Notes: generated by a model from the letters alone, not told the origin. Positions 15,323 through 22,633 are shown, counted from the first letter of the stretch. The stretch is 37,907 bases of DNA from an uncultured Pelagibacteraceae bacterium (GCA_902600205.1 CACKIN010000008.1:1-37907); one strand, 5' to 3'. Numbers and translations: made by a program.

Positions 15323-15988
15323 AATCGATATCCCTCAGAACTATCTGGAGGACAACAACAAAGAGTTGCCTTAGCTAGAATGTTGGCGGTAAATCCTAAT
15401 TTGTTACTACTAGACGAACCTCTATTAAATCTAGACTCAAATCTAAGACTAGAAATGAGAGCAGAATTAAAAAGGTTGCACCAAACTTTAGGTTGTACCA
15501 TAATTTTTGTAACACATGATCAAATGGAAGCTATGACTTTAGCCACATCAATTGCTGTGATGAATAAAGGAGTAATTGAACAGTTAGCAAAACCAATGGA
15601 AATATATAAAAATCCAAAATCTCTTTTTGTTGCAAAATTTGTAGGAAGTCCCCAAATGAACACTGTAGATTTCAATGATGGTGAGCAATTAGCCCTAAGT
15701 TTATTAAGCAAAACAAATTTTGAAAAAAATAATGTTAAAACATTAGGCATAAGACCAGAGTCAATAAAATTAACATTAAAAGATAATGGAGATATTAATG
15801 GTACAATTGAAACTATTCAGCCTACTGGAGCAGATTGGATAGTAGGACTTAATATTTCAGGTAAATCAATATTTGCAATTAGTTCAGACCAACCTCCTGG
15901 AAATGAAAATGATACAATTGGTTTATCTTTTAAATTAGATGGTTTGCACGCATTTGATACAAATGATCTCAAACTAGAAGTAGACTAG
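15323..15988 (+). pseudogene. 5'-truncated MalK/UgpC-type ABC transporter ATPase
   Basis: The reading frame starts abruptly inside the ATPase domain: NRYPSELSGGQQQRVALARM is the ABC signature region, followed by Walker B (LLLLDEP), a D-loop-like LLNLD, and the H-loop THDQ. A TOBE-type C-terminal domain (about 100 residues, GIRPESIKL) is complete and ends normally. The Walker A, Q-loop and about 130 N-terminal residues are absent. The first ATG in frame is at 15380, but a protein from it would lack ATP binding. The usual D-loop Ser is Leu (PLLNLD for PLSNLD), consistent with decay. The junction with the upstream methyltransferase gene is one base, so this is a rearrangement breakpoint. Confidence 0.88.
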
Positions 15989-16114
15989 AATTCAGAGAGA
16001 TAAAATAAAAAAAATTTACTTATTAATCTTGTTCAATTATAAATATTAGCATAAATACTCATGAAAATAACTCATGCCCTCGTGGTGAAATTGGTAGACA
16101 CAAAGGACTTAAAA
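15967..16114 (+). repeat. Direct repeat copy A: ABC gene 3' tail, tRNA-Leu promoter and tRNA 5' half
   Basis: Bases 15997-16114 are identical over 118 bp to 17837-17954, an offset of 1840. The similarity continues leftward with mismatches to about 15972, inside the end of the ABC gene. The repeat includes the spacer, the tRNA-Leu promoter and the first 39 bases of the tRNA, stopping exactly at the last base of the anticodon loop. Confidence 0.93.
16076..16114 (+). pseudogene. Truncated tRNA-Leu(UAA), 5' half only
   Basis: This is identical to the first 39 bases of the intact tRNA-Leu at 17916. It has the 5' acceptor strand, D-arm, 5' anticodon stem and complete CTTAAAA loop. The sequence then changes to unrelated DNA, so neither the anticodon stem, T-arm nor acceptor stem can close. 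It cannot be a functional tRNA. Confidence 0.93.
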
Positions 16115-16138
16115 AACATAGGGTTGAGATATTTTATA

Positions 16139-16168
16139 GTCTCACACAGTCTCATACAGTCTTAAATC
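16139..16168 (+). repeat. Three tandem 10-bp repeats (AGTCTCACAC type)
   Basis: AGTCTCACAC (16139-16148), AGTCTCATAC (16149-16158) and the decayed AGTCTTAAAT (16159-16168) lie 25 bp past the break point in the tRNA. Short direct repeats beside a tRNA core are what integrase arm-binding sites look like, but that role is inference. Confidence 0.6.
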
Positions 16169-16233
16169 CCATTAAATCCTACATTTTAAAAAAACGTTTA
16201 ATTATTTTATTGGAAAATATGATTAATAAATTC

Positions 16234-16275
16234 TCTCAAACTAGAACTAGACTAGAACCTGGAGAGATGAAATAA
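16234..16275 (+). repeat. Third copy of the ABC gene 3' tail
   Basis: These 42 bp match 15967-16008 with six mismatches. In the ABC frame the sequence still reads Leu-Lys-Leu-Glu-Leu-Asp-stop, against Leu-Lys-Leu-Glu-Val-Asp-stop in the long remnant. The copy at 17812-17849 reads Gln-Leu-Glu-Leu-Asp-stop. This one is followed directly by the first cargo gene rather than by a tRNA. Confidence 0.8.
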
Positions 16276-16285
16276 TATAAAAAAA

Positions 16286-16552
16286 ATGAGTGAAAATTCA
16301 AATGAAAACTGGTTAAAAACTATTTTTTGGGGCAACCAGTTTTTTGGATTTATAATAACAGCCATAGTTATGGGTCTAATGTGGTTGTTCTTTAGCTCAA
16401 TATTTTCTTTTATTTTTTTAACTCCACTTGCCAATTTAAAATATATTGGTGATATTACTGTACTAAAAATATTTATTTTTTTTGTTGTTTGTTCAACGAT
16501 ATATAGTCTAGTTGTTGATAAAAAAAAAAGTCGAATTAAAAAAAAAAAATAA
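16286..16552 (+). CDS. Small membrane protein of unknown function (88 aa)
   Basis: The protein has a polar N-terminus (MSENSNENWLK), two strongly hydrophobic segments (about residues 18-48 and 58-76) and a very basic C-terminal tail of Lys/Arg, so the C-terminus is probably cytoplasmic. No family is recognised. Two long A-runs in the last codons encode the Lys tail. It starts 10 bp after the third ABC-tail repeat and lies inside the segment bracketed by the tRNA-Leu repeats, together with two genes for exported proteins. Confidence 0.6.
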   Translation: MSENSNENWLKTIFWGNQFFGFIITAIVMGLMWLFFSSIFSFIFLTPLANLKYIGDITVLKIFIFFVVCSTIYSLVVDKKKSRIKKKK

Positions 16553-16574
16553 GGAAATAATATTTATTAATCGA

Positions 16575-17153
16575 ATGAAAAAAGTTTTAATTTTAATAAT
16601 TTTAAGTTTATTTAGTTTTAACCTTTCTTACGCTATAGAAAGAGGTTTTCTACCTGTAGCAAAAGTAAGTAGTGAATTGTATTTGTTAGATTACAAGTCA
16701 ATTAAAGCTGGAGATAATGATAAGATAAAATATATTCAACTTATTTCTTTTAAAAAAGAACAGGAAACATCTAATGGAAAAAAATACTATTCTATTCAGA
16801 TGTATATGGAAGCTAAATGTGCTTTAAATATGATTAAGCCTTATATACTACAATACTACGACGTAAAAATGGAAGATGGAAATGTTATGAAAGGCAATAT
16901 TGTAAGAACAGCAGATTTTGCTGGTGATTGGATTACACCTAAAAAAGGAACTGCCTATGATGTTGTTATGAAAGAGGCATGTCAAACATGGTTATTAGAA
17001 AAACGAAAAACCATTTCTTTAGAAGATTATAATTCATTTCTTTCAACTGCGGATAAAATTAAAGAATTCACAAAAAGAAAAAAACTATTAGACTCAGGAC
17101 AGATAACGCAAAAAGAATTCGATGAATGGCTTAAAAATTTAAAAAAAAATTAA
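16575..17153 (+). CDS. Exported protein of unknown function with SHOCT-like C-terminus
   Basis: I chose the ATG at 16575 because it begins a clear signal peptide (MKKVLILIILSLFSFNLSYA, cleavage likely after Ala20). A longer reading frame from 16512 would put a Lys-rich extension in front and overlap the previous gene. The mature protein of about 172 residues has a mixed alpha/beta character, with two cysteines (near AKCALN and KEACQTW) that may pair. The last 30 residues, KKLLDSGQITQKEFDEWLKNL, match the short C-terminal SHOCT pattern (leucines, Gly-x-Ile-Thr, then Glu-Phe). The function is unknown. It is the second gene between the tRNA-Leu repeats. Confidence 0.72.
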   Translation: MKKVLILIILSLFSFNLSYAIERGFLPVAKVSSELYLLDYKSIKAGDNDKIKYIQLISFKKEQETSNGKKYYSIQMYMEAKCALNMIKPYILQYYDVKMEDGNVMKGNIVRTADFAGDWITPKKGTAYDVVMKEACQTWLLEKRKTISLEDYNSFLSTADKIKEFTKRKKLLDSGQITQKEFDEWLKNLKKN

Positions 17154-17186
17154 TATGAAAATAATTATTATAATTTTCTTAATAAA

Positions 17187-17783
17187 ATGAAAAAAGTTTT
17201 CTTTATAATTTTTGTATGCTTCATTAGTATTGATCTTGCTAATGCTGATAGATTAGGTTTTAACTTGAAAAGAGTAGATTTTAATTTTGACTGCAACTTA
17301 GATACTAATATGTTGAAAAAAGCAGGATACCCTGAAAATAGCGTCAAATCATTAAAAAATAGTTTTGAAAAAGAAAAAATAGGCTATAAAAAATTTGTAT
17401 TACCTGAAAATGAAGAATTACTATTAAGTATTTACTATAATACATCTAATCAAATATATAGCGGCCCAATGTCTACTGTTTTGTTTAGTTATGATCAAAA
17501 CGGTCAAAAAGTATACACTTCATATAATCATGGCGGAGGTATGTTGTTTGAATATAAAATTTCAGAACTTGATCAAGGAGAAATGTTTTTAATGTATCAA
17601 AGTTATACATTGGATAAAACAAATCATCAAAGGTTTGATAAAAAAAAAGATGAAGCTTTTAAACTCCCAGACGAAGATTTCGTTATTAATCTTAAATCTT
17701 TAACAAAGGAATATGACGAATTTGCAAAACAAAATTCTTTTAAAACTAATCTAACACTCCCTTATATTTGTAAGGTAATTTAA
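17187..17783 (+). CDS. Exported protein of unknown function (198 aa)
   Basis: The protein has a signal peptide MKKVFFIIFVCFISIDLANA with probable cleavage before Asp21. The mature protein of about 178 residues has two cysteines (FDCNLD near the start and YICKVI at the extreme C-terminus) that could link the two ends by a disulfide in the periplasm. The middle is rich in Tyr, Ser and Asn, and looks beta-stranded. I recognise no family. It is the third gene of the bracketed segment, 33 bp after the previous one, and the two exported proteins have near-identical signal peptide starts. Confidence 0.68.
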   Translation: MKKVFFIIFVCFISIDLANADRLGFNLKRVDFNFDCNLDTNMLKKAGYPENSVKSLKNSFEKEKIGYKKFVLPENEELLLSIYYNTSNQIYSGPMSTVLFSYDQNGQKVYTSYNHGGGMLFEYKISELDQGEMFLMYQSYTLDKTNHQRFDKKKDEAFKLPDEDFVINLKSLTKEYDEFAKQNSFKTNLTLPYICKVI

Positions 17784-17811
17784 GATAAAAACTTATTGGA
17801 TTTTATGGGAC

Positions 17812-17954
17812 AACTAGAACTAGACTAGAACCTGAGGAGATAAAATAAAAAAAATTTACTTATTAATCTTGTTCAATTATAAATATTAGCATAAATACTC
17901 ATGAAAATAACTCATGCCCTCGTGGTGAAATTGGTAGACACAAAGGACTTAAAA
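17812..17954 (+). repeat. Direct repeat copy B (continuing into the intact tRNA-Leu)
   Basis: This is the partner of copy A. Bases 17837-17954 are identical to 15997-16114. The left edge again carries the ABC gene's last codons (CTAGAACTAGACTAG), although no ABC gene precedes it here. That shows this tail was carried along with the tRNA upstream region. Confidence 0.93.
17855..17883 (+). promoter_or_regulatory. Candidate promoter of tRNA-Leu
   Basis: TTTACT (17855-17860) and TATAAA (17878-17883) are separated by 17 bp, with a start expected about 25 bp before the tRNA. An alternative pair, TTGTTC (17869) and ATAAAT (17891), is also possible. The same promoter is repeated unchanged at 16015-16043 in front of the truncated tRNA, where it would read into the three cargo genes. 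Confidence 0.5.
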
Positions 17955-18001
17955 TCCTTGCCATTTATGGAGTGCCAGTTCGAGTCTGGCCGAGGGCACC
18001 A
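17916..18001 (+). tRNA. tRNA-Leu(UAA)
   Basis: An intact 86-base class II tRNA: acceptor stem GCCCTCG pairs with CGAGGGC, discriminator A, CCA encoded (17999-18001), anticodon loop CTTAAAA giving anticodon UAA, a variable arm, and T-arm GCCAG-TTCGAGT-CTGGC. nadK starts four bases after the CCA. Its 5' half is duplicated 1840 bp upstream. Confidence 0.96.
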
Positions 18002-18005
18002 TTAA

Positions 18006-18776
18006 ATGATCAAACCACATATTCTTTTTGATAATACAAAACAGTCAAAAAAGATTAAAAATTATTTAAATGAAAATATTAAAAATGTTTCTCTTAATAG
18101 ATGCAATTTAATAATTGTTATTGGGGGAGATGGCTTTATGCTCTCCTCATTAAAAAAATACAATAAGTATAAAAAACCTTTTTATGGAATTAATGCTGGT
18201 AGTTATGGTTTTTTAATGAATAAATTTTCTTCAAAAAATACGATAAGAAATTTATCTAAAGCAAAACAAGTTTCAATTTCACCTTTAGAGATGAGTGTAA
18301 AGAATAAATTTAATAAAACCAAAAAGTCCATTGCTATCAATGAAGTCTCAATTTTAAGACAAAGCAGACAAACAGCATCACTTGAAATTTCTAACGGTTC
18401 ACAAAAAATTATTAAAAAATTAGTTTCTGATGGTGTATTGGTATCAACACCTGCAGGAAGTACTGCATATAATATGTCAGTTTATGGACCAATATTAAAT
18501 TTAGACTCTAAAAAACTATCCATCAGACCGATCAGTGCTTTTAGACCTAGAAGATGGAAGGGAAGAATTGTGAGTGATACATCAAAAATTACAATTAAAA
18601 ATCTAAATATTAATAAAAGACCAATAAGTGCGGTTGCTGACAATTACGAAGTTAGAAATGCAAAGACTATATCAATTAGTACAAATAAAAGAGTAAAGTT
18701 TAATCTTTTGTATGATTCAAACAGAAGTCTTCAAAAAAAAATAAAAATAGAGCAAATCAGAAAAGAAACTAATTAA
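18006..18776 (+). CDS. nadK: NAD kinase
   Basis: This 256-residue enzyme phosphorylates NAD to NADP using ATP or polyphosphate in the cytoplasm. The hallmark VIGGDG with Asp42 (38-43), the NAGSYGFL segment (63-70, the LGF-loop region) and the C-terminal STPAGSTAYNMS block are all present. The length is at the short end for the family, as usual in streamlined alphaproteobacteria. It begins four bases after tRNA-Leu and overlaps the next gene by one base (TAATG), so the two are co-translated. Confidence 0.93.
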   Translation: MIKPHILFDNTKQSKKIKNYLNENIKNVSLNRCNLIIVIGGDGFMLSSLKKYNKYKKPFYGINAGSYGFLMNKFSSKNTIRNLSKAKQVSISPLEMSVKNKFNKTKKSIAINEVSILRQSRQTASLEISNGSQKIIKKLVSDGVLVSTPAGSTAYNMSVYGPILNLDSKKLSIRPISAFRPRRWKGRIVSDTSKITIKNLNINKRPISAVADNYEVRNAKTISISTNKRVKFNLLYDSNRSLQKKIKIEQIRKETN

Positions 18777-19924
18777 TGATTAATAAAAATTTTGGGTTTG
18801 GTACTCAAATTAGAAAATCTCCATATTTTGATGCAACAGTAAGGTGGGGTGCAAAAGGTTTTTCAGTTTATAACCATATGTACATACCTCGAGATTTTGG
18901 AGATCCAGAACAGAATTTTTGGAATCTTATACAAACAGCAATTCTTTGTGATGTAGCTGTTGAAAGACAAGTAGAAATTACTGGACCAGATGCTTATAAA
19001 TTTATTCAATTATTAACACCGAGAGATTTATCAAAATTATCAATCGGCCAGTGCAAATATGTTTTAATTACAAACTCAGAAGGTGGGATTTTAAATGATC
19101 CTGTGCTTTTAAGACTAGGAAAAAATCATTTTTGGTTATCTTTAGGAGATAGCGATATATTGTTATGGGCACAAGGGGTTGCAATTAATTCAGGATTAGA
19201 TGTTAAAATTACAGAGCCTGATGTTTCTCCACTTCAGTTACAAGGGCCAAAGTCAGCTGAAATTATGATAAAATTATTTGGAGATACAATAAAAGATTTA
19301 AAGTATTATTGGTTTAAAGAATTAAAATTAGATGGAATTCCACTAATAGTATCTAGAACTGGTTGGTCAAGTGAATTTGGTTATGAATTATTTTTGAGAG
19401 ATGGATCAAAAGGTGACGATCTTTACGAAAAAATAATGGAGGCAGGAAAAGATTTTGGGATTAAACCAGGTCATACATCTTCAATAAGAAGAATAGAAGG
19501 TGGTATGCTATCTTATCATGCAGATGCTGATATAAATACAAATCCATTTGAATTAGGTTTAGATCGTTTAGTTAACTTAGATAGTGATATAAATTTTATA
19601 GGAAAGAAAGCACTTAAAAGAATCAAGAATAATGGAATAAAAAGATTACAAATAGGTTTAGAAATTAAATGTGAGAGGTTAAGTGGTCCAAATACAAAAT
19701 TCTGGTCATTAAAAGCCAATAATAAAATAATTGGAAAAGTAACTTCAGCAGTATATTCACCACGTTTAAAAAAAAATATTGCTCTTGCGTTAGTAGATAT
19801 TGATTACTCAAAAATTGGCTTAGAAATGGAAGTTCTAATTGATGATAAAAGTTTTAAATGTGAGATTATTGAGAAACCATTTTTTGATCCAAAAAAACTA
19901 ATTACTTCAAAATCATTAAAGTAG
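18776..19924 (+). CDS. GcvT/aminomethyltransferase-family protein, DmdA-like
   Basis: A 382-residue protein of the glycine-cleavage T-protein fold. VERQVEITGPDA (63-73), TPRDLSKLSIGQCKY (81-95), ILNDPVLLRL (105-114, with Asn107-Asp108), EPDVSPLQLQGPKS (147-160) and RRIEGGMLSY resemble the Pelagibacter DMSP demethylase DmdA more than classical GcvT, which has an Asp-Asp in place of Asn-Asp-Pro. DmdA moves a methyl group from dimethylsulfoniopropionate to tetrahydrofolate. Divergence is clear in many other places, so this may be a paralog acting on a different methylated compound. It overlaps nadK by one base. No methylamine or glycine-betaine genes are adjacent. Confidence 0.75.
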   Translation: MINKNFGFGTQIRKSPYFDATVRWGAKGFSVYNHMYIPRDFGDPEQNFWNLIQTAILCDVAVERQVEITGPDAYKFIQLLTPRDLSKLSIGQCKYVLITNSEGGILNDPVLLRLGKNHFWLSLGDSDILLWAQGVAINSGLDVKITEPDVSPLQLQGPKSAEIMIKLFGDTIKDLKYYWFKELKLDGIPLIVSRTGWSSEFGYELFLRDGSKGDDLYEKIMEAGKDFGIKPGHTSSIRRIEGGMLSYHADADINTNPFELGLDRLVNLDSDINFIGKKALKRIKNNGIKRLQIGLEIKCERLSGPNTKFWSLKANNKIIGKVTSAVYSPRLKKNIALALVDIDYSKIGLEMEVLIDDKSFKCEIIEKPFFDPKKLITSKSLK

Positions 19925-19927
19925 AAA

Positions 19928-20003
19928 TGGTGCCCCCGCACGGACTCGAACCGCGGACCTATTGATTACAAATCAATTGCTCTACCAACTGAGCTACAAG
20001 GGC
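19928..20003 (-). tRNA. tRNA-Thr(UGU)
   Basis: A 76-base tRNA on the minus strand: acceptor GCCCTTG with CGGGGGC (two G-U pairs), discriminator A, encoded CCA, and anticodon loop TTGTAAT giving UGU. Its 3' end lies three bases after the stop codon of the convergent DmdA-like gene. Confidence 0.95.
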
Positions 20004-20044
20004 GTTGAGGGTTTTGTAATATCATTTAATATATTATCAAGAAA

Positions 20045-20782
20045 TTATTTTTGTTGATTTATATAGTGAAAAACAATTGCTGCACTATTAGAAATGTTTA
20101 AACTCTCAACATTTTTATTTATATTAATTTTTACTGAAAAGTCAGTGTATTTTTCTGTATGTTTTTTTAAACCATATCCTTCAGAACCAAATAATAAAAT
20201 GTTATTTCCAGTCCATTTAATTTGAGTAAAATCTTTATCACTATTTGCAGCAAAACCATAAACCCAAAAGTTTTTATCTCTAAGATATTTTAAAGTTGTG
20301 TTTATATTTGATACTTGAAAAATATTTAGATTTTCAACACAACCACTTGCTGATTTATACAATACTTTACTTTCACTTGGAAAATGCCTTTCTTTTACAA
20401 TTAAGCCATCTATATCAAATGAGGCTGCACTTCTTATCAAAGAACCAATATTTCTTGGGTCTGTAACTTCATCCAAACATACAAAAGTTAAATTAGTTTT
20501 ATTTTTTATAAATTCTTTTAACTCTATATTTTCCAAATGTTCTATTTCTGCTACATATCCTTGATGAAGAATATCATCACTTCGGCAGTATTTATCTAAT
20601 TCTTTTTTGGTTTTAAAAAAAACTTTTATATCTTTTAATAAATTTTTATTAGGATTTTGTTTATGTATATTTTTTTTACTATCTTCAGTTAAAAAAATTT
20701 TTAAAACTCTTCTTTTAGGGTTTTTCAATGCACTTATCACTGCATGACGTCCAGCAATAAAAAAGGATGATTTTTGAGTCAT
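20045..20782 (-). CDS. rlmB: 23S rRNA (guanosine-2251-2'-O)-methyltransferase RlmB-like (SpoU family)
   Basis: A 245-residue SPOUT-class methyltransferase. The N-terminal substrate-binding domain starts AGRHAVISALKNPKR (11-25). The catalytic domain has the three SpoU motifs: DEVTDPRNIGSLIRSA (motif 1), LLFGSEGYGL (motif 2) and ESLNISNSAAIVFHY (motif 3). RlmB methylates G2251 in the peptidyl-transferase P-loop of 23S rRNA. The alternative is a TrmH-type tRNA enzyme, but the N-terminal domain favours RlmB. It is transcribed toward tRNA-Thr and divergent from the tRNA-Tyr/tuf block. Confidence 0.88.
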   Translation of the reverse strand: MTQKSSFFIAGRHAVISALKNPKRRVLKIFLTEDSKKNIHKQNPNKNLLKDIKVFFKTKKELDKYCRSDDILHQGYVAEIEHLENIELKEFIKNKTNLTFVCLDEVTDPRNIGSLIRSAASFDIDGLIVKERHFPSESKVLYKSASGCVENLNIFQVSNINTTLKYLRDKNFWVYGFAANSDKDFTQIKWTGNNILLFGSEGYGLKKHTEKYTDFSVKININKNVESLNISNSAAIVFHYINQQK

Positions 20783-20832
20783 AATTTATGATTTTACTTG
20801 GTTTTTATACTATTTTTCCTGAAATTCACGTA

Positions 20833-20860
20833 TTGCATTTGTACAATAAAAATATATAAA
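20833..20860 (+). promoter_or_regulatory. Candidate promoter of the tRNA-Tyr/tRNA-Gly/tuf transcript
   Basis: TTGCAT (20833-20838) and TATAAA (20855-20860) are spaced 16 bp apart, about 54 bp before the mature tRNA-Tyr. A perfect GC-rich hairpin follows in the leader (GGGGA at 20891-20895, TCCCC at 20900-20904, tetraloop CGCT), ten bases before the tRNA 5' end. Confidence 0.5.
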
Positions 20861-20913
20861 ACGCATGTTGTTTAAAGCTTTATTGAACATGGGGACGCTT
20901 CCCCTACTATTTG

Positions 20914-20999
<86 letters not shown>

Positions 21000-21040
21000 T
21001 TCAATTAATTTGAACAATTTTGGAGTGCGCACTTGGGTAT

Positions 21041-21114
21041 GCGGGTGTAGTTCAGTGGTAGAACACTAGCCTTCCAAGCTGGTTGCGTGAGTTCGATTCT
21101 CATCACCCGCTCCA
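21041..21114 (+). tRNA. tRNA-Gly(UCC)
   Basis: A 74-base tRNA: acceptor GCGGGTG with CACCCGC, discriminator T, encoded CCA, anticodon loop CTTCCAA giving UCC. It lies 36 bp upstream of tuf and is probably processed from the same transcript. Confidence 0.96.
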
Positions 21115-21150
21115 AAAATATAAATAAACATAAAGTGAGGAAAAAAAGTA

Positions 21151-22341
21151 ATGTCGAAGGAAAAATTTGTAAGAAATAAACCGCATTGTAATATTGGTAC
21201 AATCGGACATGTTGATCATGGAAAAACAACTTTAACAGCTGCTATCACAAAAGTGTTATCAGAAGGTGGTGGAGCAAATTTTGTTGCATATGATCAAATT
21301 GATAAAGCACCTGAGGAAAAAGAGAGAGGTATAACTATATCAACAGCTCACGTGGAATACGAAACTGAAAAAAGACATTACGCTCACGTTGACTGCCCTG
21401 GTCACGCAGATTATGTAAAAAATATGATTACAGGTGCTGCACAAATGGATGGAGCTATTTTAGTTGTTAACGCTGCTGATGGACCTATGCCGCAGACAAG
21501 AGAACATATTCTACTTGCTCGTCAAGTAGGTGTTCCTGCAATTGTAGTTTATCTTAATAAAGTAGATCAAGTTGATGATAAAGAAATGATAGACTTGGTT
21601 GAAGAAGAAATTAAAGATCTTTTAACATCTTATAAATTCCCAGGTGACAAAACTCCTATTATTAAAGGTTCAGCTTTGGCAGCTGTAGAAGGAAGAGATG
21701 ATGAAATTGGGAAAAATTCAATTATGGAATTGATGAAATCTGTTGACGAATTCATTCCTCAGCCTGATAGACCCAAAGATAAAGATTTTTTAATGCCAGT
21801 TGAAGATGTTTTTTCTATCTCAGGAAGAGGTACTGTAGTAACTGGCAGAGTTGAGTCTGGAGTAATTAAGACTGGAGAGGAAATAGAAATAGTTGGTATT
21901 AGAGAAACAAAAAAATCAGTATGTACTGGAGTAGAGATGTTTCGAAAATTATTAGATTCAGGCGAAGCTGGAGATAATATAGGCGCATTATTGAGAGGGG
22001 TTGAAAGAACTGATGTTGAAAGAGGCCAAGTTTTATGTAAACCTGGATCAATTAAACCTCATACTAAATTTGAGGCCCAGGCATATGTCTTGAAAAAAGA
22101 GGAGGGTGGAAGACATACTCCTTTTTTTACTAAATATAGACCTCAATTTTACTTCAGAACAACTGATGTAACTGGGGAAGTTGAATTACCAGCAGGAACT
22201 GAAATGGTAATGCCAGGTGATGATGCTAAATTTACAGTAAAATTAATTACACCTATAGCAATGGATGAGAAATTAAATTTTGCTATTAGAGAGGGTGGTA
22301 GAACAGTAGGAGCTGGAGTAGTAACAAAAATTATAGAGTAA
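21151..22341 (+). CDS. tuf: Elongation factor Tu
   Basis: This 396-residue protein is the full family length. G1 is GHVDHGKT (about 19-26), the effector region has RGITIST, G3 is DCPGHADY (about 81-88) and G4 is NKVD (about 136-139), followed by the two beta-barrel domains. It brings aminoacyl-tRNA to the ribosomal A site. A GAGG ribosome-binding site precedes the ATG. Its position between tRNA-Gly and tRNA-Trp/secE is that of tufB. No second tuf lies between fusA and rpsJ in this window. Confidence 0.98.
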   Translation: MSKEKFVRNKPHCNIGTIGHVDHGKTTLTAAITKVLSEGGGANFVAYDQIDKAPEEKERGITISTAHVEYETEKRHYAHVDCPGHADYVKNMITGAAQMDGAILVVNAADGPMPQTREHILLARQVGVPAIVVYLNKVDQVDDKEMIDLVEEEIKDLLTSYKFPGDKTPIIKGSALAAVEGRDDEIGKNSIMELMKSVDEFIPQPDRPKDKDFLMPVEDVFSISGRGTVVTGRVESGVIKTGEEIEIVGIRETKKSVCTGVEMFRKLLDSGEAGDNIGALLRGVERTDVERGQVLCKPGSIKPHTKFEAQAYVLKKEEGGRHTPFFTKYRPQFYFRTTDVTGEVELPAGTEMVMPGDDAKFTVKLITPIAMDEKLNFAIREGGRTVGAGVVTKIIE

Positions 22342-22348
22342 ACTCAAT

Positions 22349-22424
22349 AGGAGTGTAGCTCAATTGGTAGAGCGCCGGTCTCCAAAACCGGAGGTTGGGG
22401 GTTCGATTCCCTTCGCTCCTGCCA
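22349..22424 (+). tRNA. tRNA-Trp(CCA)
   Basis: A 76-base tRNA: acceptor AGGAGTG with CGCTCCT (one G-U pair inside), discriminator G, encoded CCA, anticodon loop CTCCAAA giving CCA. It sits 7 bp after tuf and 17 bp before secE, the conserved proteobacterial order. Confidence 0.96.
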
Positions 22425-22441
22425 AAAGTTATAATTAATAT

Positions 22442-22633
22442 ATGAAAAATCCTTTAAAATTTATTCAAGATGTTAAACAAGAAGCTTTTAAGGTAACATG
22501 GCCAACAGCAAAAGAGACAATTCAGGGAGCACTGATGGTTTTTGCAATGGCTGTTTTAGCTTCAATATTTTTTCTATTACTTGATCAAATTTTGAAGTTT
22601 CTTTTAGAAATTATATTAAAGGTGAGTATTTAA
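22442..22633 (+). CDS. secE: Preprotein translocase subunit SecE
   Basis: A 63-residue short-form SecE with one membrane span. The amphipathic N-terminal part FIQDVKQEAFKVTWPTAKE (8-26) carries the conserved E-x-x-K-V-x-W-P motif, followed by a hydrophobic helix. It stabilises SecY in the Sec translocon of the inner membrane. The stop overlaps the start of nusG by one base. Confidence 0.95.
   Translation: MKNPLKFIQDVKQEAFKVTWPTAKETIQGALMVFAMAVLASIFFLLLDQILKFLLEIILKVSI

Noticed and set aside
15307-15501. Minus-strand ORF of 64 codons over the ABC remnant
   Set aside because: It is antisense to a clear ABC ATPase reading frame and has no recognisable features.
15380-15988. ABC ATPase remnant as a working short gene
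   Set aside because: It lacks Walker A and the N-terminal half of the ATPase, so it cannot bind ATP; treated as a pseudogene, although translation of the TOBE part is not excluded.
16512-16574. Upstream extension of the exported protein gene at 16575
   Set aside because: It would add a Lys-rich leader in front of a good signal peptide and overlap the preceding gene.
16115-17811. Complete prophage or integrative element between the tRNA-Leu repeats
   Set aside because: There is no integrase, excisionase, replication or structural gene; only three small proteins. At most it is a remnant or a cassette moved in trans.
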